Positions 1 through 7,631 are shown, counted from the first letter of the stretch. The stretch: DNA of 64,000 nt from Sphingomonas caseinilytica (GCF_023516455.1 NZ_JAMGBA010000004.1:62001-126000), one strand, 5' to 3'. Made by a program: numbers and translations. The notes: generated by a model not told the origin, from the letters alone.

Positions 1-764
1 GGAAGCTTCGGTATTCCTGCCGGGAACCCCACGACCAGGTACCGCCCTTCCCAGGAAATGCTCCTCAGCGCCGGCTCGGCATAATCGCCGCCGACCGGAT
101 CGAGGATGACGTCCGCCCCGCCCGGCCCGACGGCTGCCTTGAACTGCTCGGCCAGCGCCTTCTGGCCGTCCTTGTCGAACGGCCCCAGCGGATAGACGAT
201 GGCCAGGTCGGCACCCGCCGCCCTGGCGGCCTCCGCCTTATCCTCGCTGGAGACAGCTGCAATGACTCGCGCTCCTCTCGCCTTCCCAAGCTCGATCGCG
301 GCAAGCCCGATCCCGCCGGCAGCGCCCAACACCAGCAATGTCTCGCCGGACTTCAATCGTCCGCGATCCCACAATGCGTGGATCACGGTCGCGTAGGTTA
401 TCAGCAGCGTGGAGCCTTCCGCGAAACTATGCGCATCCGGCAGCGGAAAGGCATGCGCCGCCGGTACCGCGACCTTCTCGGCCAGCCCGCCATGCCCATG
501 ATAGGCGATCAGCCGGTCGCCGACGCTCCACCCGCTGACGCCATCGCCGACCGCCTCGACGACTCCCGACACCTCGCCGCCCGGAGCGAACGGCCTCGCC
601 GGCCGGAACTGATATTTATCCTCGATGATCAGCACGTCGGGATAGTTGATCGCGCATGCGTGAACCCTGATCAGCAGTTCGCCCGGCCCGGCGACCGGAT
701 CGGCGATTTCCTCAAGCGTGAGCGTCTCGGGCGGTCCAGGTTCGCGGGAAAGCAGCGCCTTCAT
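1..764 (-). CDS. NADPH:quinone oxidoreductase (zinc-independent MDR family), 3'-truncated by window edge
   Basis: The reverse strand reads from an ATG at 764 off the left edge, giving 254 residues with no stop. The N-terminus has the GroES-like fold of medium-chain dehydrogenase/reductases, with a GGEVSG segment near residues 62-67. The Rossmann nucleotide-binding motif GAAGGIG lies near 147-153. The family reduces quinones or enoyl compounds with NADPH in the cytosol. I see none of the cysteine ligands of zinc alcohol dehydrogenases, so the zinc-independent Qor-like branch fits best. Substrate is unknown. The C-terminal catalytic part lies outside the window. It is the upstream neighbour of the small lipoprotein gene that ends at 773. 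Confidence 0.85.
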   Translation of the reverse strand, partial: MKALLSREPGPPETLTLEEIADPVAGPGELLIRVHACAINYPDVLIIEDKYQFRPARPFAPGGEVSGVVEAVGDGVSGWSVGDRLIAYHGHGGLAEKVAVPAAHAFPLPDAHSFAEGSTLLITYATVIHALWDRGRLKSGETLLVLGAAGGIGLAAIELGKARGARVIAAVSSEDKAEAARAAGADLAIVYPLGPFDKDGQKALAEQFKAAVGPGGADVILDPVGGDYAEPALRSISWEGRYLVVGFPAGIPKL

Positions 765-772
765 GACTTCTC

Positions 773-1042
773 CTATTCGATCCCGCGCGCCTTGGCGTCG
801 GCGACCACATCATGAGCGGTCATGCCGTGGTAGGCTTCGCGGGCCAATCCATCGATGTCATTATTGCCGTACCGCCGGCCGCCCGGATTGTGGATGGCGG
901 CGTCGAACGTCAGCCGCTCCTTGATCGGCAGGTCGCGCCGCGCCTTCTCCGTCGTCTTGGCGAAGGTTTCGGCGTTGGTGCCGTCAATGATGGTAGGCGT
1001 GTTGGAACAAGCGGATAGAAACAGGAGAAGGGCAGCAGCCAA
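773..1042 (-). CDS. Small lipoprotein, DUF6694-like
   Basis: A short exported protein whose N-terminal hydrophobic run LLLFLSAC ends in a lipobox (L-S-A-C). The mature part, 'TIIDGTNAETFAKTTEKARRDL', cut here as TIIDGTNAETF and KTTEKARRDL, resembles the DUF6694 lipoprotein family, whose function is unknown. The frame is open upstream to two ATGs at 1096-1099, but that extension is encoded by a palindromic intergenic repeat, giving the odd residues PLIPTFSPTGRR. A TTG at 1042, preceded by a GA-rich stretch, gives a normal short signal peptide, so I place the start there. It ends 9 bases before the quinone oxidoreductase start and may be co-transcribed with it. Confidence 0.6.
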   Translation of the reverse strand: MAAALLLFLSACSNTPTIIDGTNAETFAKTTEKARRDLPIKERLTFDAAIHNPGGRRYGNNDIDGLAREAYHGMTAHDVVADAKARGIE

Positions 1043-1152
1043 GCTCCTTCTCCCCGTGGGGGAGAAGGTTGGGATGAGGGGGCTCGACCGTCTCATCAAA
1101 TCTCCAACCTCGTTCCCCCTTACCCAGCCTCTCCCCCATGGGGAGAGGGGTT
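1043..1152. repeat. Pair of inverted palindromic intergenic repeats (CTCCCC-GGGGAG type)
   Basis: Two hairpin units face each other. One covers 1043-1082 (core TTCTCCCCGTGGGGGAGAA) and the other about 1105-1152 (core CTCTCCCCCATGGGGAGAG). Each carries a conserved side arm (CCCCTCATCCC against CCCCTTACCCA). This is the style of REP-like elements common in high-GC proteobacteria. The pair lies between scoB and the lipoprotein gene and could form a strong stem or end transcription. The left unit touches the lipoprotein start. Confidence 0.75.
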
Positions 1153-1154
1153 AA

Positions 1155-1790
1155 TCATTCGACGTAATTCGCCGTGGTCTTTGCCCGCACCTCTTCGGCG
1201 GTGACGCCCGGCGCTGTCTCGATCAGCCGGAACGGCGAACCATGGTCCGGCCGCTGGAATACGGCGAGGTCGGTGATGATCATGTCGACCACATTCTTGC
1301 CGGTCAGCGGCAAGGTGCAGGCCGGGATGAACTTCGGGTCGCCGTTCTTGGAGGTATGTTCCATCACGACGATGATACGCTTGACCCCGGCGACAAGGTC
1401 CATCGCCCCGCCCATGCCCTTGATCATCTTGCCCGGGATCATCCAGTTGGCGATGTCGCCACCCTCGCTGATCTCCATCGCGCCGAGGACGGTGAGGTCG
1501 ATATGCCCGCCGCGGATCATCGCGAAGCTGTCCGACGAGCTGAAATAGCTTGAGCTCGGAAGCTCGCTGATCGTCTGCTTGCCGGCATTGATCAGGTCGG
1601 CATCGACCTCGTCCGGATAGGGAAACGGCCCGATACCAAGCATCCCGTTCTCGCTCTGCAAGGTGACGGTCATGCCTTCCGGGATGTTATTCGCGACCAG
1701 GGTCGGAATGCCGATGCCGAGGTTGACGTAATAGCCATCCTTCAGCTCCTTCGCGGCCCGCGCCGCCATCTGGTTGCGGTCCCAAGGCAT
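1155..1790 (-). CDS. scoB: Succinyl-CoA:3-ketoacid CoA-transferase, subunit B
   Basis: 211 residues starting [16 protein letters not shown], with the family segments [13 protein letters not shown] and [12 protein letters not shown]. The SENG glutamate is the residue that forms the enzyme-CoA thioester in this family. With subunit A it moves CoA from succinyl-CoA to acetoacetate in ketone-body and acetoacetate use, in the cytosol. Normal length for a B subunit. Its ATG overlaps the stop of the preceding small gene by one base (TAATG), implying translational coupling. Subunit A lies further upstream in the same orientation, with one extra gene between the two subunits. Confidence 0.95.
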   Translation of the reverse strand: MPWDRNQMAARAAKELKDGYYVNLGIGIPTLVANNIPEGMTVTLQSENGMLGIGPFPYPDEVDADLINAGKQTISELPSSSYFSSSDSFAMIRGGHIDLTVLGAMEISEGGDIANWMIPGKMIKGMGGAMDLVAGVKRIIVVMEHTSKNGDPKFIPACTLPLTGKNVVDMIITDLAVFQRPDHGSPFRLIETAPGVTAEEVRAKTTANYVE

Positions 1791-2377
1791 TAAGCTGTTC
1801 CTCCCTTACGTCCCACGCCGCAGACTTCTCCTTCTGCCTTCATGCGCTGAAGATCCTTGCGGCGTTCGGCCTCGTCGATGCTGGTTCTATCCACACTTCC
1901 CGCCTCGCCCGCCATTTCTGCGAGAACCTCTGCAGTCGCCCTCATCAGGATCGGATCGCTAGCCTGCTTCATCTCCGAGCCAATCGCGGACAAATAGGGG
2001 CTGAGGTCGTCGCGAGCGGCTCGCGGTGATTTTTCAACCGCCTCCGCCAATTCTGCGGCTGGCACATTCTGGCGGTAAGCCCGAATAAGATTTGCCCGCC
2101 ACTTTGGGAGGTTGCGCGCAACAGCTCGATCGGCGGCCTCATCAAAAATGTCGCAACCGCGGTCTAGACCCAGCGCAAAGATCGCTATTGGGCCCGACTG
2201 GGTTCCCATCACTGTCCTACCCAGCATGTACCGCAGCTGCTCTTCGGGTAATGAGATTGCGGCCACTCCATCGTCGGTGGCCTCGCCGTTTGCTACGGCT
2301 GGCGGCCCCGCGCAGGAAGGCACTGGAAGGCCGATAGCCAACAGTCCTGCTACTTTAAGAACGACCGATCTATTCAC
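1790..2377 (-). CDS. Exported protein of unknown function, inserted between scoA and scoB
   Basis: 195 residues with a GTG start at 2377 that overlaps the scoA stop by one base (TAGTG). Its own TAA overlaps the scoB ATG by one base. The N-terminus, [20 protein letters not shown], is a signal peptide, possibly lipoprotein type at the Cys of PSCAG. The mature part is mainly helical and acidic ([36 protein letters not shown]). I do not recognise the family. The coupling to both neighbours makes it a true member of the transcription unit, but an exported protein inside a cytosolic CoA-transferase operon is unexpected. Base composition looks somewhat less GC-rich than the sco genes. Confidence 0.7.
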   Translation of the reverse strand: MNRSVVLKVAGLLAIGLPVPSCAGPPAVANGEATDDGVAAISLPEEQLRYMLGRTVMGTQSGPIAIFALGLDRGCDIFDEAADRAVARNLPKWRANLIRAYRQNVPAAELAEAVEKSPRAARDDLSPYLSAIGSEMKQASDPILMRATAEVLAEMAGEAGSVDRTSIDEAERRKDLQRMKAEGEVCGVGRKGGTA

Positions 2378-3084
2378 TATGCGTGCTCCCGCTCCCGCAC
2401 CGTCATGAATTCGATCTTTTTGTCATACGGCGCACCTAGAACCAGCCGTTTCACATAGATGCTGGGTACATGGATGCTATCGGGATCTAAGCTCCCGACC
2501 GGAACGATCTCTTCAACTTCCGCGACGCAGATCTTGCCCGACGTCGCCGCCGGCTGGTTGAAGTTGCGTGCGGTCTTGCGGAAGATGAGGTTGCCGCTCT
2601 CGTCCGCCTTCCAGCCCTTGATGATGCTGAGGTCGGCGCGAATGCCGCGTTCGAGAATATAATCCTCGCCGTCGAAATTCTTGACTTCCTTGCCCTCGGC
2701 GACCTGCGTTCCGACACCGGTCTTGGTGTAGAATCCGGGGATGCCGGCGCCGCCCGCGCGCATCCGCTCGGCCAGCGTTCCCTGCGGACAGAATTCCACC
2801 TCCAGCTCGCCGGCCAGATACTGCCGCTCGAACTCCTTGTTCTCGCCGACATAGGAAGAGATCATCTTCTTGACCTGCCGCGTCCGAAGCAGCTTGCCGA
2901 GCCCCTCATTGTCGATCCCGGCATTGTTGGATGCGATCGTGAGGTCCTTCACCCCGGACGCCTGGATCGCGTCGATCAGCCGCTCCGGGATGCCGCAAAG
3001 TCCGAACCCGCCGGCGGCAATCGTCATTCCGTCGAACAGCAGGCCGTCGAGCGCTAGGGCGGCGTCGGAATAGATTTTCTGCAT
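2377..3084 (-). CDS. scoA: Succinyl-CoA:3-ketoacid CoA-transferase, subunit A
   Basis: The protein begins MQKIYSDAALALDGL and carries GGFGLCGIPE near the N-terminus and SYVGENKEFERQYLAGELEVE in the middle (given here in parts: SYVGENKEF, QYLAGELEVE), both typical of CoA-transferase A subunits. I start at 3084 and not at the upstream in-frame ATG at 3132, because family members begin at this methionine and the extra residues look like untranslated leader. It pairs with ScoB, with an extra exported protein encoded between them. Cytosolic heterotetramer in known relatives. Confidence 0.94.
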   Translation of the reverse strand: MQKIYSDAALALDGLLFDGMTIAAGGFGLCGIPERLIDAIQASGVKDLTIASNNAGIDNEGLGKLLRTRQVKKMISSYVGENKEFERQYLAGELEVEFCPQGTLAERMRAGGAGIPGFYTKTGVGTQVAEGKEVKNFDGEDYILERGIRADLSIIKGWKADESGNLIFRKTARNFNQPAATSGKICVAEVEEIVPVGSLDPDSIHVPSIYVKRLVLGAPYDKKIEFMTVREREHA

Positions 3085-3136
3085 CCGAATCTCCTTGGCC
3101 GCGGCTCTGCCGTCCGCGCATGCAAGGGTCAAGCGG

Positions 3137-3487
3137 CTAAGAGCGAAGCGCTTCCATCGCCTCTTCGCGGCGGTCCCAAGGCACGAAGATGTGATCGTGA
3201 TGCAAGGCCGCTACGACGTTCGCGCTTATACCCCGATCAGCGAGGCGCGTCGCAAGTGCGGCGGTGAGGCCAACAGCTTCCAGACTCGAATGGACGCTTA
3301 GGCTGATGCGAGCCCATTCGCCCGACGGATCGGGACGGATTGCCGTCAGTCCCTCCGCTTCGCGGACAATTGCAAAGTCGCCGTCTCCAAGCCTCGCGTC
3401 GGCGGAAGTCGAAAAGCTGTACCGCTCGGAATGAAGTCGCGGATCGAGCGCGGCGAGCAGCCGCGCCAGATCACGCTCTCCCTCCAA
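3137..3487 (-). CDS. ACT domain-containing protein
   Basis: 116 residues. The sequence contains YSFSTSADARLGDGDFAIV, then the segment WARISLSVHSSLEAVGLTAA, and ends in HHDHIFVPWDRREEAMEAL. This fits the small stand-alone ACT-type proteins found in many proteobacteria. ACT domains usually bind amino acids or other small ligands and regulate partners; no ligand can be named from sequence. It sits between scoA and the SCP2 gene, same strand, with short gaps, so it may share their transcript. Short cytosolic protein with no signal or membrane segment. Confidence 0.75.
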   Translation of the reverse strand: MEGERDLARLLAALDPRLHSERYSFSTSADARLGDGDFAIVREAEGLTAIRPDPSGEWARISLSVHSSLEAVGLTAALATRLADRGISANVVAALHHDHIFVPWDRREEAMEALRS

Positions 3488-3492
3488 TGGGA

Positions 3493-3795
3493 TTATCCCC
3501 GAAGCTTGGAGAAAATGCCCTGCAGCTGCATGGCGTTGCCCATGTCGCCTTCGACCTTGAGCTTACCGGTCATGAAGGCGGTCATGCCGTCCAGCGCCCC
3601 GGATGCCAGCGACTGGAAATCGTCCCAGCTGACCTTGATCGTCGTGTCCGCAGCCGCGTCATTGTCGGTGACCAGATTGTTGGCGCCGTCCATGTGGATC
3701 ACGCCATCGTCGCCGCCGAAGTCGATCTTCACGGTCTTGCCCGGGAGCCACGCCCCCGCATCCTGCATCTTCGCGAGCAACTCCGACTTCGTCAT
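3493..3795 (-). CDS. SCP2 sterol-binding domain protein
   Basis: 100 residues made up of a single SCP2 domain: KTVKIDFGGDDGVIHMDG, then DTTIKVSWDDFQSLASG and the end GMTAFMTGKLKVEGDMGNAM. Such proteins bind lipids or acyl-CoA in a hydrophobic tunnel. The gene sits just downstream of the repeat-bounded DUF559 unit and upstream of the ACT and sco genes, in a fatty-acid and acyl-CoA neighbourhood. Starts at ATG 3795, about 40 bases from the left copy of a 17-bp direct repeat. Length is normal for stand-alone members. Confidence 0.85.
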   Translation of the reverse strand: MTKSELLAKMQDAGAWLPGKTVKIDFGGDDGVIHMDGANNLVTDNDAAADTTIKVSWDDFQSLASGALDGMTAFMTGKLKVEGDMGNAMQLQGIFSKLRG

Positions 3796-3836
3796 GGCAT
3801 GTCTCCTTGTCCCTTTCCGTCTCGCCTAGCCATGTG

Positions 3837-4371
3837 ACGGGTTGGCGACAAGCTTGGCATTCATCCTCCCTGCCGCGAAGCGGTGGGGAGGGGGACCGCT
3901 CAGCGAAGCTGAGTGGTGGAGGGGCCAATCAAATCAGCGCACATTCGGATCAGGCTGTCGGCTACTGACGTCGCATCGGCAAACACATCGGCTGCCGCAA
4001 TACGAGTCACTCGAAGGCCAAGCCGTTCCAGATGTTCGCTCCGCTCTTCGTCCAGAAGGGCTCGTTCTTCAAAGTCATGTACCTGACCGTCGATCTCAAT
4101 GACTAGCTTGGCAACAGGGCAGTAAAAGTCGGCTACAAATGGTCCGATAGGATGCTGCCTTCTGAATCGAATTCCCTGCGGTGACCCCCGCAAGCGCAGC
4201 CAAAGCTTGGCCTCGGGTGGAGTCATGGCTCGCCGCAGACGGCGAGCACTCTGCATTGCATTTCGAGTTGCCCGCATCGATTGGCCCCTCCACCGCCTTC
4301 TGCGGTCCCCCTCCCCATCCCGGACAAGTCCGGGACAAGGAGGATGGTAGAAGAACGGGTTGGCGACAAGC
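3837..4371. mobile_element. Putative repeat-bounded DUF559 cassette with inverted ends and a 17-bp flanking direct repeat
   Basis: A perfect 17-bp direct repeat, ACGGGTTGGCGACAAGC, lies at 3837-3853 and 4355-4371. Just inside are imperfect inverted repeats, 3862-3930 and 4279-4346. Both start CATCCTCC and end GGTGGAGGGGCCAATC when read inward, and share TGGGGAGGGGGACCGC. They differ only in small internal hairpins (CCGCGAAGCGG on the left, CCCGGACTTGTCCGGG on the right). The only gene inside is a DUF559 nuclease-like ORF whose last residues are encoded by the left inverted repeat. The design (duplication, inverted ends, one gene) looks like a transposed unit. No known transposase is present, so mobility is inferred. 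Confidence 0.55.
3900..4277 (-). CDS. DUF559 (Vsr-like PD-(D/E)XK fold) protein
   Basis: I start at MRATRNAMQSARRLRRAM (4277); the frame is open further up, but that part is repeat sequence. Family landmarks follow in order: MTPPEAKLWLRLR, then IRFRRQHPIGPFVADFYC, then VIEIDGQVHD. The last two supply the D...E-x-D pattern of the very short patch repair/restriction-endonuclease fold. Function of the family is not established; a DNA nuclease role is inferred from the fold. The C-terminus (IGPSTTQLR) is read from the left inverted repeat, with the stop inside it. A second DUF559 gene lies at 5876-6286, on the other side of the aldehyde dehydrogenase. Confidence 0.85.
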   Translation of the reverse strand: MRATRNAMQSARRLRRAMTPPEAKLWLRLRGSPQGIRFRRQHPIGPFVADFYCPVAKLVIEIDGQVHDFEERALLDEERSEHLERLGLRVTRIAAADVFADATSVADSLIRMCADLIGPSTTQLR

Positions 4372-4395
4372 CGTTGGAAGCCTATCTCGCTCGCC

Positions 4396-5823
4396 ATGAG
4401 CTACGATACCGACCTGCAAATGTTCATCGACGGCGCATGGCGGAGCGGCGAAGGCCGCGACGCGCATCCGGTCGTCAATCCCGTCACCGCCAGCGCAATG
4501 GCCGAAGTGCCCTACGCGACCGCGCATGATCTGGAGGAGGCCCTGGCCGCCGCCGATCGCGCTTGGCCGGAGTGGCGATCGACCGATGTCGAGAAGCGTG
4601 GCGCCATCCTGCACAAGGTAGCTTCCCTGCTTCGGGAGCGCGCAGACCATATCGCCGCGATCCTGACTCAGGAGCAGGGCAAGATCCTCGCCGAGGCCAA
4701 GGCAGAGGTCATGGGCTCGGCGCAGCTGTTCGATTGGTACGCCGAAGAGATCAAGCGCGACTATGGCCGCACTTTGGTCCGCCCCGCCGGCCAGTTGTCG
4801 CGCGTTATCCGCCAGCCGGTCGGCCCGGTCGCGACGTTCAGTCCGTGGAATTTCCCCATCTATCTGCTGGCCAAGAAGGTCGCCGCGGCGCTCGCCGCCG
4901 GCTGCACCGTCATCTCGCGCCCGCCGCACGAAACGCCGGGCTGCGCGACCGAGATGTTCCGCTGCATCGTCGACGCCGGCATTCCCAAGGGCGTGGCCCA
5001 GCTGGTCCACGGCGATGCCCGGATGATCAGCTCGACGCTCATCGCATCGAAGGAAATCCGCAAGGTCAGCTTCACCGGCTCGACCCCGGTCGGAAAGCAT
5101 CTGATGCGCCTTGCCGCCGACAGCATGACGCGCATCACGATGGAGCTTGGCGGCCACGCGCCGGTCCTGATCTTCGACGACTGCGACCTTGAAAAGACCT
5201 TGGACATGGTCGTCCCGCAGAAGTTCCGGAACGCCGGCCAGGTCTGTGTCTCGCCGACCCGCTTCTACGTCCAGGAATCGATCTACGACGCCTTCCTCAA
5301 GGGCTTTGCCGAGCGCACGCAGAAGGTGAAGATCGGCAACGGCCTTGATGCCGACACCCGGATGGGCCCGCTCGCCAACGAGCGTCGTCCAGAAGCGGTC
5401 GGTGCATTGATCGAAGACGCCGTATCCAAAGGCGCCCGCGTCCTCGCCGGCGGATCGAAGGGAGACGGCGGCTTCTTCTTCCAGCCGACCCTGCTCGCCG
5501 ACGTTCCAAACGAAGCGGACATCATGAACGAGGAGCCGTTCGGACCGGTCGCGGTGACCCGCGCCTTCTCAACCTTCGAAGAAGTGATGGAACAGGCCAA
5601 CCGCCTCCCCTTCGGCCTCGCCGCCTTCGCCTTCACCGAAAACGGCCGCCGCGCCAACATGATCGGCGACCTGATCGAAAGTGGAATGGTCGGCATCAAC
5701 ACCTTCGCCATCTCCGTCGCGGATGCACCGTTCGGCGGGGTCAAGGACAGCGGGTTTGGTTCTGAAGGAGGCAAGGAAGGGCTGGAGAGCTATCAGGTCG
5801 TGAAGGCTATTCACCAGGCTTAA
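4396..5823 (+). CDS. NAD(P)-dependent aldehyde dehydrogenase, succinate-semialdehyde dehydrogenase-like
   Basis: 475 residues starting MSYDTDLQMFIDGAW. The nucleotide-binding segment GPVATFSPWNFPIYLLAKK, the catalytic-base motif ITMELGGHAPVLIF and the nucleophile loop FRNAGQVCVSPTRF (Cys) are intact. So is the closing EEPFGPV. Family members oxidise succinate semialdehyde or related aldehydes to acids with NAD(P) in the cytosol. One oddity: the usual 'KP' of the phosphate-binding strand reads VISRPPHETP, with Arg in place of Lys. The start is ATG 4396, 25 bases after the right 17-bp direct repeat. Flanked on both sides by DUF559 cassettes and transcribed away from the SCP2 gene. Confidence 0.9.
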   Translation: MSYDTDLQMFIDGAWRSGEGRDAHPVVNPVTASAMAEVPYATAHDLEEALAAADRAWPEWRSTDVEKRGAILHKVASLLRERADHIAAILTQEQGKILAEAKAEVMGSAQLFDWYAEEIKRDYGRTLVRPAGQLSRVIRQPVGPVATFSPWNFPIYLLAKKVAAALAAGCTVISRPPHETPGCATEMFRCIVDAGIPKGVAQLVHGDARMISSTLIASKEIRKVSFTGSTPVGKHLMRLAADSMTRITMELGGHAPVLIFDDCDLEKTLDMVVPQKFRNAGQVCVSPTRFYVQESIYDAFLKGFAERTQKVKIGNGLDADTRMGPLANERRPEAVGALIEDAVSKGARVLAGGSKGDGGFFFQPTLLADVPNEADIMNEEPFGPVAVTRAFSTFEEVMEQANRLPFGLAAFAFTENGRRANMIGDLIESGMVGINTFAISVADAPFGGVKDSGFGSEGGKEGLESYQVVKAIHQA

Positions 5824-5837
5824 GCTGCTCCACCGTT

Positions 5838-6410
5838 CAACCCACCCCTACCCCTCCCTGCTAGGGAGGGGAGAGTTAGCGAAAACGAGGCCTCCTCTGC
5901 CTCCCCTCCCTGGAAGGGAGGGGCCGGGGGTGGGTTGCGCCGCCAAGGCGCTCCTCGCACTGAGCCAGAACGAATTCCGCAGCGCCGTCAGGATTTTCTT
6001 CGACCTGATTGTTCCATAGCCGCATCACCAGCCAGCCTTGGCCTTCGAGAAATGTCGTCCGCCGATCGTCATAATCAGTGACATTCGCGTGCTGGCCACC
6101 ATCCAGTTCAACTGCCAGCTTCACTTGCCGGCATGCCAAGTCGACAATGTATGGGCCAACGACCAGCTGTCTCGTAAATCGCGGCCGATACTGACGTAGG
6201 CGCAGCCAAAGCAATCGCTCTGCCTTGGTCGAGTTGGTGCGCAAGTCTCGCGCAAAGGTGGTCAATTGTTCGGGAACGCGTTTCATGGCTCTGGCGTAGC
6301 AGGGCTCGCGAAGCTCGCTACCCACCCCTTAATCCCCTCCCTTGCAGGGAGGGGAGAATGTCAGCTTCCATGCCTCCCCTCCCTGCAAGGGAGGGGCCGG
6401 GGGTGGGTAA
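5838..6410. mobile_element. Second repeat-bounded DUF559 unit (repeat units in direct orientation)
   Basis: Two related units of about 95-100 bp bracket the gene: 5838-5937 and 6318-6410. Each opens with ACCCACCCC, contains two hairpins built on CCCCTCCCTG/AGGGAGGGG, and closes with GGGGCCGGGGGTGGGT. Each unit is itself palindromic at its ends. Unlike the first cassette, I see no flanking target duplication, and the two units are direct copies. Copies of the same CCCTCCC/GGGAGGG core occur without DUF559 at 52832-52852 and 57141-57168. That suggests a repeat family that sometimes carries the nuclease-like gene. Confidence 0.55.
5876..6286 (-). CDS. DUF559 (Vsr-like fold) protein, second copy
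   Basis: Starts at MKRVPEQLTTFARDLR (6286), just inside the right repeat unit. Landmarks: STKAERLLWLRLRQYRPRF, then VVGPYIVDLACRQVKLAVEL and DGGQHAN, giving the conserved D and E-x-D-G-x-x-H arrangement; then the strand WLVMRLWNNQVEENPDGAAE. Residues at the C-terminus (THPRPLPSREG and beyond) and the TAA are encoded inside the left repeat unit, so gene and repeat have travelled or evolved together. It shares only the family core with the other DUF559 protein, so it is not a recent duplicate. The biochemical role is unproven; DNA cleavage is inferred from the fold. Confidence 0.85.
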   Translation of the reverse strand: MKRVPEQLTTFARDLRTNSTKAERLLWLRLRQYRPRFTRQLVVGPYIVDLACRQVKLAVELDGGQHANVTDYDDRRTTFLEGQGWLVMRLWNNQVEENPDGAAEFVLAQCEERLGGATHPRPLPSREGRQRRPRFR

Positions 6411-6425
6411 GCGCGAAGCGCTCAA

Positions 6426-7562
6426 TTAACCATCAATATCCCAACCCAGCGCTACCCGTCCCGCCAAGTCGAGCTGCGGCTTTTCCTGTAGCGGATGAAA
6501 GCGCCCAGCCTGCACATCGCGGAAGGATCGCTCCAGCCCAGTCTTGCGATAGAAGGCCGCACCGCCGGCGACTTCCATCGCCTTGGCGACGGTATCGATC
6601 GCCGCCTGGCCGGTCAGCGTACGGCACTGCATCGCCTCGCTGGTCGTCTCCGGACCCGGCGTGCCGGTTTCGGCGATCTCGATCATCCGCTTGTGCGCCA
6701 GGGTCGCGGACAGCAGGGCATTCTCCATCTCGCCGACCAGCTGGGCCAGCATCGGGTCCTGCGGCCGCTTCTTCGCGATCTCCAGCGCCCGGGTCCGCGC
6801 GCCCTCGGCAATCCCGCGATAGGCGGAGTAGATGAGCGCGAAGGCGATCATGCTGATGATGTGGAACAGCATGTGCCACTGGCCCTGCGGCCGCTTGCCC
6901 GAAATCGCGGCGTCGGGGATGAACATGCCGTCGAACACGACATCGTCCGAACCCGTCCCGCGCATGCCCATCGTCTGCCAGGTCGGCTGGATGGAAACGC
7001 CCTCGCCCTTCAACGGCGCGGCGAAGTGAAGCACGGTCGGCCCGTCCGTCGGATCGTCATAAACAGCGCTGGTCATCAGCAGGCTTCCGGTCGGCGATCC
7101 GCTGGCGAAGGCCTTGCGCGCGGTCAGCTTGTAGCCGCCCTCGACCTTCTCCATCGTGCCGGCGCTCTTGAGCCAGTCGGAACCGCCGCTCGAAACCAGC
7201 TTCAGCTTCTCGGCCGCGATGCGCTTCAGCAGGCCGTCGGTCGGTGCGCCCTGGTTCTTCCAGCGCCACGCCGCGACCGCGACGATATGGCTGTGCATCG
7301 CCGCTGCCAGCGCGGTCGACCCGCAGGACCGGCCGACAATGCGGATGACATCGCAAATCTCGCCGACGCTCGCGCCGCCGCCGCCCAGCTCTTCCGGCAC
7401 CAGCGCGGAAAAGAATCCGGCTTCCTCAAGGGCTGCAAAGCCTTCGGCGACAAAGCTGTCGTCCGAGTCATGCTTCGCGGCATGCCCGGCGATCGCTGCT
7501 GCAATTTCCTCGGCCTTATTCGTCCAATCGGTCGTCATCGGCTTCTCAACCAGCGCCAACAT
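6426..7562 (-). CDS. Acyl-CoA dehydrogenase family protein
   Basis: A flavoprotein of the acyl-CoA dehydrogenase fold. It has an N-terminal helical domain with FFSALVPEELGGGGASVGE, a middle beta region (GYKLTARKAFASGS, PTWQTMGMRGTGSDDVVFDG) and a C-terminal four-helix domain (GGAAFYRKTGLERSFRDVQAGRF). The last matches the more distant branch that includes DszC/HsaA-type flavin monooxygenases, so an alternative is a flavin-dependent oxygenase. The usual catalytic Glu cannot be assigned by eye. The start at 7562 has GGAG six bases upstream; MTTDW at 7538 is the alternative. Divergent from the HxlR regulator, with a candidate operator between them. Confidence 0.85.
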   Translation of the reverse strand: MLALVEKPMTTDWTNKAEEIAAAIAGHAAKHDSDDSFVAEGFAALEEAGFFSALVPEELGGGGASVGEICDVIRIVGRSCGSTALAAAMHSHIVAVAAWRWKNQGAPTDGLLKRIAAEKLKLVSSGGSDWLKSAGTMEKVEGGYKLTARKAFASGSPTGSLLMTSAVYDDPTDGPTVLHFAAPLKGEGVSIQPTWQTMGMRGTGSDDVVFDGMFIPDAAISGKRPQGQWHMLFHIISMIAFALIYSAYRGIAEGARTRALEIAKKRPQDPMLAQLVGEMENALLSATLAHKRMIEIAETGTPGPETTSEAMQCRTLTGQAAIDTVAKAMEVAGGAAFYRKTGLERSFRDVQAGRFHPLQEKPQLDLAGRVALGWDIDG

Positions 7563-7631
7563 TCGCTTCTCCATTCTCAGCAATCTTCAGGTGATGGAAG
7601 CGAAATACCGTGACCGGTCGGCAGCCAGCTA

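Noticed and set aside
5824-6425. CRISPR array from the repeated CCCTCCC/GGGAGGG motifs
   Set aside because: Only two units with a gene between them; units are palindromic and of unequal length, no regular spacers and no cas genes.
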